From NCBI RefSeq assembly GCF_016595525.1, contig NZ_JAENII010000006.1, positions 124,001 to 188,000 of the forward strand: DNA of 64,000 nucleotides, in the 5' to 3' direction. The notes beneath the pieces are model-generated. The model had not been told where the DNA came from, did no database searches, and was given only the letters and a program-made list of their open reading frames with translations. This DNA comes from Haloferula rosea. GTDB taxonomy: Bacteria; Verrucomicrobiota; Verrucomicrobiia; Verrucomicrobiales; Akkermansiaceae. Positions 9,311 through 18,246 of the stretch are shown in pieces (position 1 is the first letter of the stretch; the number at the start of each line of letters is the position of its first letter). A program made the translations under genes and the position numbers.

Positions 9311-12300
9311 ATGATTCCCCGCAAGCTCTCCCTCTTCTCCCTCTTTCTGACGGGCCTCTTCCTGGCACTGGTCTTGCACGTCCAAGCCGCCGACCGGAGC
9401 TGGAGCGTCAATAACGGCAACTGGAATACCCCGGCGAATTGGTCCGGAAGTGCCATACCAACGAAATTTGACAATGCGTTTATAGACAACGAGGGGACAG
9501 CAAATCTGAATTCCGGAGCCGATGGTGAGGTCCGCGACCTTTACGTCGGCAGCACCTCGAACGGAGAGTTGAACATCGACGGGTCTAGAATACTGACCAG
9601 CGAGAACAGCTACATCGGTGGCAAAGATTTTTCGAGCACTGACAAGAGCTCCGGCACCGCGACGCTCGGAACCGGCATATGGAACAATAACAATGAGTTT
9701 TTCGTCGGTGGCCGGCGCAAAGGAACATTCAATATGACAGGCGGGACGATGAACAGCGGCTCCATGACTTTGGGACACTTGGGCGGCGCCACCGGTACAG
9801 CAACCATCACTAATGGCGTTTGGAGTGTCAGCGGCAATTTCATAGTCGGACGCGCGGGGACGGGCACGCTCAATCTGGCGGGTGGCGCGCTGAACGTCGG
9901 GAACGGCAACGGCACGATCACCATCGCTCAACTCACCAGCGTCTCGGAAGGAACTGTAAATATCGGCACTGGCTTCGCAGCCACTACCCTCAACGCAGGT
10001 GCCATCACCAGCGGCGACGGCACAGCCACGGTCAACTTCAATCACACCGGTCCCCACACCTTCAGCCCTGACATGAACGGGAACATGACTGTTTGCAAGC
10101 TAGCAGCTGGCACCACCACACTAACGGGCACGAGCAGCATTGTCGGTGATCTCAAAGTCGAAGCTGGTAGCCTCATACTCCCAACCGGCGGCAGCTTTGC
10201 AGCAACAAAAACCCTCGTAGGATCAGCGGCCTTTGGCAACGCCACGATGGCAGTCCGTGGCGGCTCGCTGGACGCCGTCGAGATCATCGTCGGACAAGTG
10301 GACGGCAGCACGGGCACCCTCGACCTCACCAGCGGAAGCGTCACCGTCGGCAGTGGTACAGGCATCCTGGAAATTGCCCCGGCCTCCAACTCCACCGGCA
10401 CTCTCAACTTAGGCACCGGTGGCACGGTCGGCACGCTTGGTGTCGCTTCAGTCAACGGTGGCGACGGCACTGCCACGGTCAACTTCAACCACGTCGGCTC
10501 CTACTCCTTCAGCCCTGCTTTGACCGGGAACATCACTGTGAACAAAGAAGGTAGTGGCACCACTAGCCTCACTGGAAGCAATACCTACACCGAGGGCACC
10601 AACATCAACGGCGGTTCCCTCTTGATCGGCGATCTTGCCCACCTGCCGTCGCTAGGCACCGGAACGACCGTCAACTCCGGAGGCGAGCTTGCTTTCGATA
10701 CCAGCACCCTTTCCGATGCGGAGATCGTCACCATTGCCAACAATGTAACCTGGAGCGGCGGCGCCTTGGTCTTTTATGTGGCCAATGGCGAAACCCAGAC
10801 CTTTACCGGCGACCTCACCGGGGGCAATTTTGAAAGCTTGGGGGCGTCCATCCTCGTCAAGGGCGGCGGCACCCTCATCGTTTCCGAGCCCAATCTCCCC
10901 GTGGTGCCCACCGCTGCCGACGGCTCATCGATCACCACCACCCTTTTTGCCGACGGTTTGCTTGACCCGGGCTACGGCCAGCCCCTCGCCGTCCAGCTCG
11001 CGCCCACCGGTTTCGGCGACAATACGGATACCGACCCACTTTCCGCTGATGGCTCCGAGCTCAATGCCGCCTACGCCGTCATCCGCGGCGAATTCTTGCA
11101 TCTCTTCTTCGCTGGCAACCTCCAGACCAATTTCAACAAACTGGAGATCTTCATCGATTCCGTCGATTTCGGCGAAAACACGCTCGGCAACGACAACCCG
11201 GATGTGGATTTCAACGGCCTCAACGCCATGGCTGACCTGACTTTCGACTTTGGGATCGGGATGGATTACTACTTCACGCTCGGCGGCGGTGACTCCGGAA
11301 GCGGTGTCGAGTTCTTTCTCAACTTCGCCGAACTCTCCCAAACCGGCGGCTTTGGCTCATTCCTCGGCGGCACAGGCGCGGGTAACGCCAACTGGCCAGT
11401 CACTCTAACCGACGTGGAAATCGGCATCAACAATTCTAACACCGAGGGCGTCACCGACAGCGCTGCCACTGATGCGGCCAGCGTCGATACCGGCATCGAG
11501 TTCAAGATCCCCCTGAGCCGGATCGGCGACCCCACCGGCCCGGTCAGGATCTGCGCCTTCATCAACAACAACAACCACACTTTCATCTCCAACCAAGTGC
11601 TAGGAAGTTTGCCGACGAACTTTGACAATCTGGGTCCTCCCGCTTCCATCAACTTTGAGAATAACCCCACTCCGACCGAGCAATTTTTCACCGTAGGCCG
11701 TTGGCAAGTCACCCGTATCGACGACAGCGGGCCAGGTTCCCTGCGCCAGGCAATCGCCGATGCGACCGCCGGGGATGTCATCACCTTCGCTCCCGGGCTG
11801 TCTGGCCAGACCATCACCCTCGGCGGCACCGAGCTTCTGATCAACAAAAGCCTGACCATCGATGCCTCCGCGCTCGCCGAAGGCATCACGATCGATGCTG
11901 ACGAGCAATCACGCGTGCTCGGAATCATCGCCGGCAGCGCCGGCAGCACCGTTACCCTCAACTTTCTTACCCTTACAGGCGGACGAAGCACATTTGGCGG
12001 AGGCATCTTCAACTCCCAAGGCACCCTCACGCTCAATCAGTCCACGCTCAGCGGCAATTCCGCAAGTTCACGCGGCGGCGGCATCTACAACGGAAGCACC
12101 CTCACGCTCAACCAGTCCACGCTCAGCGGCAATTCCGCAAGCTCAGGCGGCGGCATCTACAACTTAGACGCCCTCACGCTCAATCAGTCCACGCTCAGCG
12201 GCAATTCCTCAGACCTCGGTGGCGGTATTTACAACTTCCGCACCCTCACGCTCAATCAGTCCACGCTCAGCGGCAATTCCGCAAGTTCACGCGGCGGCGG

Positions 12301-13222
12301 CATCTACAACTCCGAAGGCACCCTCACGCTTAACCAGTCCACGCTTAGCGGCAATTCGGCAGTCAAAGATGGCGGCGGCATCTTCAACTCCGAAGGCCCC
12401 CTCACGCTCAACCAGTCCACGCTCAGCGGCAATTCGGCAGCCAGCGGCGGCGGCATCTTTAGCGATTCATTCTTCGACGTTAGCGTACTCACGCTCAAAA
12501 ATTCGGTGGTGGCCTCCAATACTGCGACGTCTTCTGCTCCGGATATCCTTCAAGAAGGCTTTTACAGCTCCAACTCCGGCGTCAACTTCATTGGCAGCAC
12601 CTCCGGCGCAGGCACCATCCCTGGCACCGTCCTCACCGGCGACCCCCTCCTCGCCCCCCTGGGCGACTACGGCGGCCCCACCCAGACCATGCCGCCGCTT
12701 CCCGGCTCTCCGACCATCGATGCCGCCACCGGCAGCACCGCCGCCAATGACCAGCGGGGTTTCGACCGTCCCAATGGCCCTGCTCCTGACATCGGCGCCG
12801 TGGAGGCCTATCCCTTCGGCTCCCTGGGCTTCGTCGATACGGAACCCGATGGCATCGACGACCGCTTGGAAACCGGCTTCTTCGGAAACACCACCACGGC
12901 GGACGCCATCAGCGATTCCGACGGCGACGGCAGCAGCGACAAGGACGAGATCGCCAACATGACCGATCCCAACGATCCCAACGACTACTTCCGCATCCTC
13001 TCCTTCACCAAGGCCGCCGGCTTCGATCCGCAGACCAACCCGGTCTTCGACCTCACCGTGAAGACCTTCCCGGGTCTTGGCTATCGCTTGGAGCGGAAGC
13101 AGGATCTCTCAACGGACTTCGACCTACTTGATGGCGGTGAGTTCACCGCAGATGGCTTCAGCAAGTCCTTTCAGATCGAGTTGATGCCGGGCCGGGACTT
13201 CATCCGGGCGGTGCGGGAGTGA
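9311..13222 (+). CDS. Giant secreted beta-helix protein with autotransporter-associated strand repeats
   Basis: The start is placed at 9311 (MIPRKLSLFSLFLTGLFLAL) because it matches the start of the paralogue at 4521; an in-frame ATG at 9281 lies in the conserved leader. About 1303 residues. Residues 25-530 hold autotransporter-associated beta-strand repeats (motifs such as GSGTTSLTGSNTYTEGT). The domain shared with both neighbours follows at about 530-790. A block opening with GPGSLRQAIADA leads into a beta-helix with six near-identical LTLNQSTLSGNS repeats, then a choice-of-anchor-Q-like DYGGPTQTMPPLPGS-DQRG motif, an acidic DSDGDGSSD linker and the C-terminal domain ending MPGRDFIRAVRE. 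There is no autotransporter beta-barrel at the end. Surface exposure is inferred. Confidence 0.85.
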   Translation: MIPRKLSLFSLFLTGLFLALVLHVQAADRSWSVNNGNWNTPANWSGSAIPTKFDNAFIDNEGTANLNSGADGEVRDLYVGSTSNGELNIDGSRILTSENSYIGGKDFSSTDKSSGTATLGTGIWNNNNEFFVGGRRKGTFNMTGGTMNSGSMTLGHLGGATGTATITNGVWSVSGNFIVGRAGTGTLNLAGGALNVGNGNGTITIAQLTSVSEGTVNIGTGFAATTLNAGAITSGDGTATVNFNHTGPHTFSPDMNGNMTVCKLAAGTTTLTGTSSIVGDLKVEAGSLILPTGGSFAATKTLVGSAAFGNATMAVRGGSLDAVEIIVGQVDGSTGTLDLTSGSVTVGSGTGILEIAPASNSTGTLNLGTGGTVGTLGVASVNGGDGTATVNFNHVGSYSFSPALTGNITVNKEGSGTTSLTGSNTYTEGTNINGGSLLIGDLAHLPSLGTGTTVNSGGELAFDTSTLSDAEIVTIANNVTWSGGALVFYVANGETQTFTGDLTGGNFESLGASILVKGGGTLIVSEPNLPVVPTAADGSSITTTLFADGLLDPGYGQPLAVQLAPTGFGDNTDTDPLSADGSELNAAYAVIRGEFLHLFFAGNLQTNFNKLEIFIDSVDFGENTLGNDNPDVDFNGLNAMADLTFDFGIGMDYYFTLGGGDSGSGVEFFLNFAELSQTGGFGSFLGGTGAGNANWPVTLTDVEIGINNSNTEGVTDSAATDAASVDTGIEFKIPLSRIGDPTGPVRICAFINNNNHTFISNQVLGSLPTNFDNLGPPASINFENNPTPTEQFFTVGRWQVTRIDDSGPGSLRQAIADATAGDVITFAPGLSGQTITLGGTELLINKSLTIDASALAEGITIDADEQSRVLGIIAGSAGSTVTLNFLTLTGGRSTFGGGIFNSQGTLTLNQSTLSGNSASSRGGGIYNGSTLTLNQSTLSGNSASSGGGIYNLDALTLNQSTLSGNSSDLGGGIYNFRTLTLNQSTLSGNSASSRGGGIYNSEGTLTLNQSTLSGNSAVKDGGGIFNSEGPLTLNQSTLSGNSAASGGGIFSDSFFDVSVLTLKNSVVASNTATSSAPDILQEGFYSSNSGVNFIGSTSGAGTIPGTVLTGDPLLAPLGDYGGPTQTMPPLPGSPTIDAATGSTAANDQRGFDRPNGPAPDIGAVEAYPFGSLGFVDTEPDGIDDRLETGFFGNTTTADAISDSDGDGSSDKDEIANMTDPNDPNDYFRILSFTKAAGFDPQTNPVFDLTVKTFPGLGYRLERKQDLSTDFDLLDGGEFTADGFSKSFQIELMPGRDFIRAVRE
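12022..12460 (+). repeat. Six 70-75-bp coding repeats
   Basis: Six direct copies, 69-75 bp each, with the almost invariant core ctcacgctcaatcagtccac followed by gctcagcggcaattc. They code for LTLNQSTLSGNS followed by a GGGIYN or GGGIFN turn. Linker residues between the cores vary more than the cores, so recent unit duplication or gene conversion is likely. Confidence 0.9.
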
Positions 13223-13250
13223 TGGCTCGCCTTCCTCAAGGTTGTCGTCC

Positions 13251-14642
13251 TCAATCCAGCGCCAGCTCGACCTGGGACTGGAAGAGTTTGATCTGCGGGT
13301 CCTCGGTATCCTTCATCCAGTGCCAGAGGGCCTTGGTCATGGCGCTGGCGCGGGAGTTCCATCCGCCGCCGGGCTCGTTGAGCAGGTTGTGCAGGCAGTC
13401 GGGGTCCTTGCGCAGATCGTAGAGCTCCTCGGTGCAGCGGTATTCGAAGAACTTGGCGCGCTCCCGGTCGGCGGGGTTGTCGGACTCCTTCATGGCCTTG
13501 AAGGTGAAGCCGCTCATCGACTCATTGCGGAAGGCGGTCTCGCCGTCGGACCAGCCGTTCCAGATGTAGAGGTAGTCACCGTCGTTGATCGCCCTGATCG
13601 GATATTCCTTCTTGCTGTGCACCCGGTTCATCACGGTGAAGACCCGGTTGCGGCCTTCCTGGGCTTCACCTTTCAACAAGGGGACGATGCTCCGGCCATC
13701 GGCGCCCGCGAGTGGCGGCAGACCCGCGGCATCGAGCACGGTGGGGGCGAAGTCGATGCCGCTGATGAAGTGGGTCTTGTCGCGGGTGTCGGCCTTCACC
13801 TGGGCGGGCCAGCGGACGATCCACGGGGTGGCGGTGGAAGCGAGGTAGCAGTTGCTCTTGGCAAAGGGCAGCGGCATACCGTGGTCGCTCATGAAGGTCA
13901 CCATGGTGTTGTCGGCCTCGCCGCTGGCTTCGAGGGCTTCGAGGATGGCGCCGACGACCTGGTCCGCACGTTGGACGGACTGGTAGTAGGTGGCGAGTTC
14001 TTCGCGGATTTTCGGCAGATCGGGCAGGAAGCCGGGAACCGGCACATCCTTGGCGGCGAACTTCCGGGGGTAGGGGAATCTCTTGTAGCGATCAGAGGGT
14101 GCTCCTGCGAAGGGGCGGTGAGGGTCATGAGCATTCGCCATGATGAAGAAGGGCTTCTCGGCTTCCTTCGCGGTCACGATCGCTGCGGTGATCTCTTGGG
14201 CATAGCGCTCGGGGCTGCGTCCTTGTCCGAACTGCTGCTGCGTGCGGATGATGTCGAAGGCGGCGTGGCGGGATGGCACGACGTGGTGGTCTTTTCCTAA
14301 CAGACTGGTGTGGTAGCCGCCGGCCTGCAGGGCCTCGGGCAGGGTAGGGATTCCCTTGGAGATGGGGTCGAATCCGAGTGCGCCACTGCGGTGCGGGTAG
14401 CGGCCGGTCATCCAGACGGCGCGGGTGGGCTGACAGATCGCGATGGTGACGAAGGCCTGGTCGAAGCTCAGTCCCTCACCGGCGAGACGGTCAATGTGGG
14501 GTGTGATTCCGGGGATGGGTGAGCCGAAGGAACCGACCGAATCCCGGCTCATGTCGTCGACGGTGATCAGCAGGAGATTCGGGCGTGCGGAAGCCAGACC
14601 GACGAGCGCAAGAGTAATGAGAGCGTGCAGGAGTCGGTGCAT
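13251..14642 (-). CDS. Secreted sulfatase, heparan N-sulfatase-like
   Basis: The 463-residue protein has a signal peptide (MHRLLHALITLALVGLASA) and then the sulfatase entry PNLLLITVDDMSRDSVGSFG, with the metal-binding Asp pair. The formylglycine motif is C70-Q-P-T-R followed by WMTGRYPHRSG, so it is a Cys-type enzyme needing a maturase, which is not in this window. LLGKDHHV and MSDHGMPLPFAKSN match the conserved metal and substrate blocks of the sulfamidase-like group. It is expected to remove sulfate from a glycan outside the cytoplasm. It lies downstream of a small membrane protein gene on the same strand. The exact substrate cannot be read from sequence. Confidence 0.9.
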   Translation of the reverse strand: MHRLLHALITLALVGLASARPNLLLITVDDMSRDSVGSFGSPIPGITPHIDRLAGEGLSFDQAFVTIAICQPTRAVWMTGRYPHRSGALGFDPISKGIPTLPEALQAGGYHTSLLGKDHHVVPSRHAAFDIIRTQQQFGQGRSPERYAQEITAAIVTAKEAEKPFFIMANAHDPHRPFAGAPSDRYKRFPYPRKFAAKDVPVPGFLPDLPKIREELATYYQSVQRADQVVGAILEALEASGEADNTMVTFMSDHGMPLPFAKSNCYLASTATPWIVRWPAQVKADTRDKTHFISGIDFAPTVLDAAGLPPLAGADGRSIVPLLKGEAQEGRNRVFTVMNRVHSKKEYPIRAINDGDYLYIWNGWSDGETAFRNESMSGFTFKAMKESDNPADRERAKFFEYRCTEELYDLRKDPDCLHNLLNEPGGGWNSRASAMTKALWHWMKDTEDPQIKLFQSQVELALD

Positions 14643-14676
14643 GGACGGTGGATACGCGGGGCGGTGCTCGAAAAAA

Positions 14677-15063
14677 TCAGAACATGTTCAGATTGACCAC
14701 CAGCATGCAGCATCCGAAGCCCAGCGTGGGGGTGAGGATGATCTGGCCAAGGACGAACAATCCGCACGCTTTCCAAGCGCGCTGGGTCCGGCCTTCGGGG
14801 CCTCGTTTCACGGCGTGAATCCATCCGCACAGGAAACAGCAACCGACGAGGATGGCGACCCACAGGATGGGAAGGACGACGATCCAGACTTCATACAGGG
14901 TGCTTCGCGCATAGCCGATGCCGAACCAGGCGATGAGGAAAAAGGGTGATGTGAGTCCGGGCATCAGGATGCCGGCCCAGAGCAGGAACTGCTCTCCGGT
15001 GCTCAACGACCGGTTTTCGACTCCCGGGTCCGGGACGATGGGCTGCGGATCTTCAGGGGTCAT
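14677..15063 (-). CDS. Small membrane protein, unknown
   Basis: This 128-residue protein has a proline-rich N-terminus (about 20 residues) and three hydrophobic stretches at roughly 25-50, 58-82 and 98-125, so it is probably an integral membrane protein. I do not recognise the family. It lies 34 bases upstream of the sulfatase and 97 bases downstream of the halogenase-like pair, on the same strand. Length, start and base use are consistent with a real gene, but the support is only this. Confidence 0.6.
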   Translation of the reverse strand: MTPEDPQPIVPDPGVENRSLSTGEQFLLWAGILMPGLTSPFFLIAWFGIGYARSTLYEVWIVVLPILWVAILVGCCFLCGWIHAVKRGPEGRTQRAWKACGLFVLGQIILTPTLGFGCCMLVVNLNMF

Positions 15064-15160
15064 GATCCAGTGAACCCGGTTCTAGCTGCTTCGGGAAGAC
15101 GGTTTTCACGCCGCTCGATCGCAGGCGGCTGGAAGTCTGATCGGTAGGCTGCTTTTCGGA

Positions 15161-16669
15161 TCAGTAGCTGGTCGGGCGTTTCCGAGGCGTGGCGGACTGC
15201 TTGCGCACGGCTTTCAGGCAGGTCTCGGCGGTGGCGCCTTTGGAAGCCTGATCGCTGAGGGATTGGATATGTGTTCGCCATGCCTGGGCATCCTCCGTGG
15301 GGATGGTCGGTGGGTGGCTTACCGGCACTCCGAGACCGATCAGGGCGGTAAGCCAGGTATCGTAACCCAGGGCACACGGTGAATATGGCATGGCATTCTC
15401 GAGGATGGGCTCCGGTCCCCCGCTCATGAAGAGGTCGACGAGTGCATGGTGGACTCCCGGACCGCAGTTTTCCCTCGAGAACTTCCAATAGGGGGAGTCG
15501 GAAGCGGTATTGAACTGGTGATGGACGTTGGTGAAGTCGCGCAGTTCCTGCCAGGCCTCCTTGATCATCCGGTGGTAGAGTGCCTTGCCTTGCTCGCCGG
15601 GGCCGGTGGGGATTTCCGCGACGATGCGTTGGAAGGCATTCAGGTGGAGGATGAGTAGCGGCAGGCGAACGGCGGCGAGCGGCTCGAGGAAGGCGGCTGC
15701 GTCTCCCATCGCCAGTACGTTGCCACTCCATGGGTGACTCTGGCAGCCGTGATTCCACTGATGAAGGATGGGTTCCTCCAGAGGCTCACGCACCATCTCC
15801 CGCAGGTCGGCGAGTGCTTCGTCGTCCGAGGTGAACTCGTGATGAAACGCGAGCCCGATGCCGATGCGGTCGTCGTGTTCGATGCGCCACTTCCAGCCGC
15901 TTTCGTGCGTAACGATGCTCACGAAGGGACGGATGGCTTCGTTGCCGCGTCGTTTGGCGGCCGTCCATGCCCGGGTGCACAGCCCCTGGGTCCCATCGTT
16001 CTGAAGGCTTGAGGTTCCGAGTGCGCCGAGGATGGAGGCATCCTGACCTGTGAGGTCGATGTAGAGGTCGGCGGTGAGCTCGCTGCCGTCAGCGAGGACC
16101 ACCGCCTGCACTTCGCCGTCGGTGACCCGGACTTCCGCGATCTCCGCTTCACGCCGTGGAATGGCCAGAGCCTTGCAGCCCTGGGCGAGGAGTTCCGCAA
16201 GTGGGCCGGGTTGCAGGACCAGACCGGTGATCTGCTCCATCATCTTGACCGAGTTCGGGCCGTTCTTCGGGAAAAGCTTGCCGGAGCTGATCAGGGCGGC
16301 CCCGGCGCTGAACTCGTCGAACCCTTCCTCACGGGCAAGGAATCCATTGCGGGTGGTCAGGCCATCCGTCAGTGCGGTGGGAGCACCGTCGAAAGCCCGG
16401 ACGTAGCGTTCGCGGGCACCCCAGCGCATCTTGAACCCAAGCAGCCAGTTCGGTCTGGCGATCCGGTGGAGGTCAGCGCCCCGGATGCCGAGCGTCTTGA
16501 TCAGCTGCTGAAGTACGAAGGGTGTGGTAGCTTCTCCCGCGGGGTCCAGCCGGGTCGGGGTGACCAGCAGCTGGATGTCGAAGGATGGATTCCCCCGTTT
16601 CAGGAACATGGCGGCCAGCGCGGCATCCGTCGCAGGCCCGGCAATCAGGATTTTCTTCAAGTGTTTCAT
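15161..16669 (-). CDS. Tryptophan-halogenase-family protein, probably non-catalytic
   Basis: I choose the start at 16669 (MKHLKKILIAGPATDA), which overlaps the upstream stop as ATGA; a start at 16675 is also possible. The 502-residue protein aligns along its length with the neighbour at 16666-18168. The FAD-binding GGGSAG is replaced by GPATDA (11-16). The position of the catalytic lysine of flavin-dependent tryptophan halogenases (K82 in the neighbour) is L76: ARPNWLLGFK against AKPTWKQGIK. The GWKWRIEHD block (WxWxI) and GDAAAFLEPL are retained. Inference: a partner or regulatory subunit of the neighbour, or a protein with another function; halogenation by this chain alone is unlikely. Confidence 0.8.
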   Translation of the reverse strand: MKHLKKILIAGPATDAALAAMFLKRGNPSFDIQLLVTPTRLDPAGEATTPFVLQQLIKTLGIRGADLHRIARPNWLLGFKMRWGARERYVRAFDGAPTALTDGLTTRNGFLAREEGFDEFSAGAALISSGKLFPKNGPNSVKMMEQITGLVLQPGPLAELLAQGCKALAIPRREAEIAEVRVTDGEVQAVVLADGSELTADLYIDLTGQDASILGALGTSSLQNDGTQGLCTRAWTAAKRRGNEAIRPFVSIVTHESGWKWRIEHDDRIGIGLAFHHEFTSDDEALADLREMVREPLEEPILHQWNHGCQSHPWSGNVLAMGDAAAFLEPLAAVRLPLLILHLNAFQRIVAEIPTGPGEQGKALYHRMIKEAWQELRDFTNVHHQFNTASDSPYWKFSRENCGPGVHHALVDLFMSGGPEPILENAMPYSPCALGYDTWLTALIGLGVPVSHPPTIPTEDAQAWRTHIQSLSDQASKGATAETCLKAVRKQSATPRKRPTSY

Positions 16670-18168
16670 GACCATTGCCAGCTGGGTTGACGGATGGCGT
16701 CGAGGGCGCGGCGGACGTCGACTCCCGCGGCGGCCCGTGTCGCGATCTTCTTGCGGCCGCGTTGCCACTGCTGGAGTTCAGCTTCCGCGGGTGTGTGGGG
16801 GTTTTTATGTGGAACCTTCATGCCTACGAGCATGGCGAGGAATCCCTCGATGCCGTAGATGTTCGGGCGGTTCGGCAGGGTGCTGGTGAGCAGTGGTGAG
16901 GGTCCGATCTCCTGATAGAGGTCGTAGAGCGCCTGATAGTCGCCGAGTTCCGTGTGCTCCCGGCAGTGTTTCCAGAATGGGGTGTCGAGGCGGGTATTGA
17001 ACTTGTAGTGGAAGGCGAGGAAGTCGCGGATCTCGTCCCACGCGACGCCGATGGCGTGGTTGTAGAAGTCGCGCTGGGCTTCAGCGGGTTGGCAGTCGCT
17101 GTTTTCCAGCAGTTCCTTGACCCAACGACATTCGTAGAGGATCTGGGCCAGAGCGGTGGCTTCGAGGGGCTCGACAAATCCCGAGGCGTTGCCGATGGCG
17201 ACGACATTGCCGACCCAGCTGCGCTTGTAGCGGCCGCTGCGGAATTTCAGGATGCGTGGTTCTTCGGGGGTCTTCGGATTCTTCTTCCGGAATTCGGCGT
17301 GGGCGTCCTCGTCACTGACGAAGTCCGAGGCATAGACGTAGCCGCGGTTGATGAAGGTCTCATGCTCGATCTGCCAGCACCATCCATGGTCCATGGTTTC
17401 CGCCGTGGTGTAGGCCTGGATCGGTTCGCCATCGCGTTCCCAGCCGCCGATCACGGCCCGGTCACAGAACAGCCCGCCGGAGAATGATTTGAACGGTTCT
17501 TCCAGCGCCTTGCCGAGGAGCTCGGAACGGAAGCCGGAGGCGTCGATGTAGAGGTCGGCGCTTCGGCGTCCGCCTTTTTCAAAGTGGAGCGCGCTCACCT
17601 GTCCGCCATCGTGCTCGGCGGAGGCGAAGGTGTCTTCCGTAAGCACCACGCCGCAGCGCTTGGCCTCCCCCTCGAGGTAGGCGACGAGGTGATGGTTCTC
17701 GATGTGGAAGGCGTGGGCTCCCTTGATGACGGGTTTGCCAAGCGGGCCGGTGGGAAAGGCCTTGCCGCGCTGCATGAGTCCGCAGGCAAGTGAGAGGTCC
17801 GAGCAGTCCTCGTCGACGTAGTAGCCATTGGCCTTGGACACGCCGTCGAAGCGTTGGTCATACTGAAACTCGAAGTCGTAGAAGAAGTGGTCCCGGGGTC
17901 CCCATACGAACTTGATGCCCTGTTTCCAGGTGGGCTTCGCCTCGCGATAGAACTCGTCGCGTGGGATGCCGAGAATGTTGAACAGGTATTCGGGGAAGAC
18001 GGCCGTCGTGCCTTCTCCGACCCCGATGATGCCGATCTCAGGGCTGTGGATGAGCTCGACGTCGAGCTGGGGAATCAGGCGTTTCAGGGTGATGGCCGCC
18101 AGCATGCCGGCGCTGCCGCCACCGAGAACGATGACGGATTGGACACGGGAAGAGGGCGATGAAGTCAT
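16666..18168 (-). CDS. Flavin-dependent tryptophan-halogenase-family enzyme
   Basis: The 500-residue protein has the FAD motif GGGSAG (16-21), the GVGEGTT block (49-55), a lysine at 82 in PTWKQGIKF that matches the active-site lysine of PrnA/RebH, GWCWQIEHE (the WxWxIP motif with Glu for Pro), and GFVEPLEATA near the flavin. These enzymes use FADH2, O2 and halide to halogenate indoles or other aromatics, with an external flavin reductase. No reductase is evident nearby. It is coupled by a 4-base overlap to a degenerate paralogue. The natural substrate is unknown; related genes in marine bacteria often lie with carbohydrate genes rather than with indole biosynthesis. Confidence 0.85.
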   Translation of the reverse strand: MTSSPSSRVQSVIVLGGGSAGMLAAITLKRLIPQLDVELIHSPEIGIIGVGEGTTAVFPEYLFNILGIPRDEFYREAKPTWKQGIKFVWGPRDHFFYDFEFQYDQRFDGVSKANGYYVDEDCSDLSLACGLMQRGKAFPTGPLGKPVIKGAHAFHIENHHLVAYLEGEAKRCGVVLTEDTFASAEHDGGQVSALHFEKGGRRSADLYIDASGFRSELLGKALEEPFKSFSGGLFCDRAVIGGWERDGEPIQAYTTAETMDHGWCWQIEHETFINRGYVYASDFVSDEDAHAEFRKKNPKTPEEPRILKFRSGRYKRSWVGNVVAIGNASGFVEPLEATALAQILYECRWVKELLENSDCQPAEAQRDFYNHAIGVAWDEIRDFLAFHYKFNTRLDTPFWKHCREHTELGDYQALYDLYQEIGPSPLLTSTLPNRPNIYGIEGFLAMLVGMKVPHKNPHTPAEAELQQWQRGRKKIATRAAAGVDVRRALDAIRQPSWQWS

Positions 18169-18246
18169 CTTTAGAGCAGGATTTACCCTATAAAGAGTGG
18201 AACCCTGTCTCTCCGCAAGCTGGAAGGTGGCGAGAAGTGAGTCACC

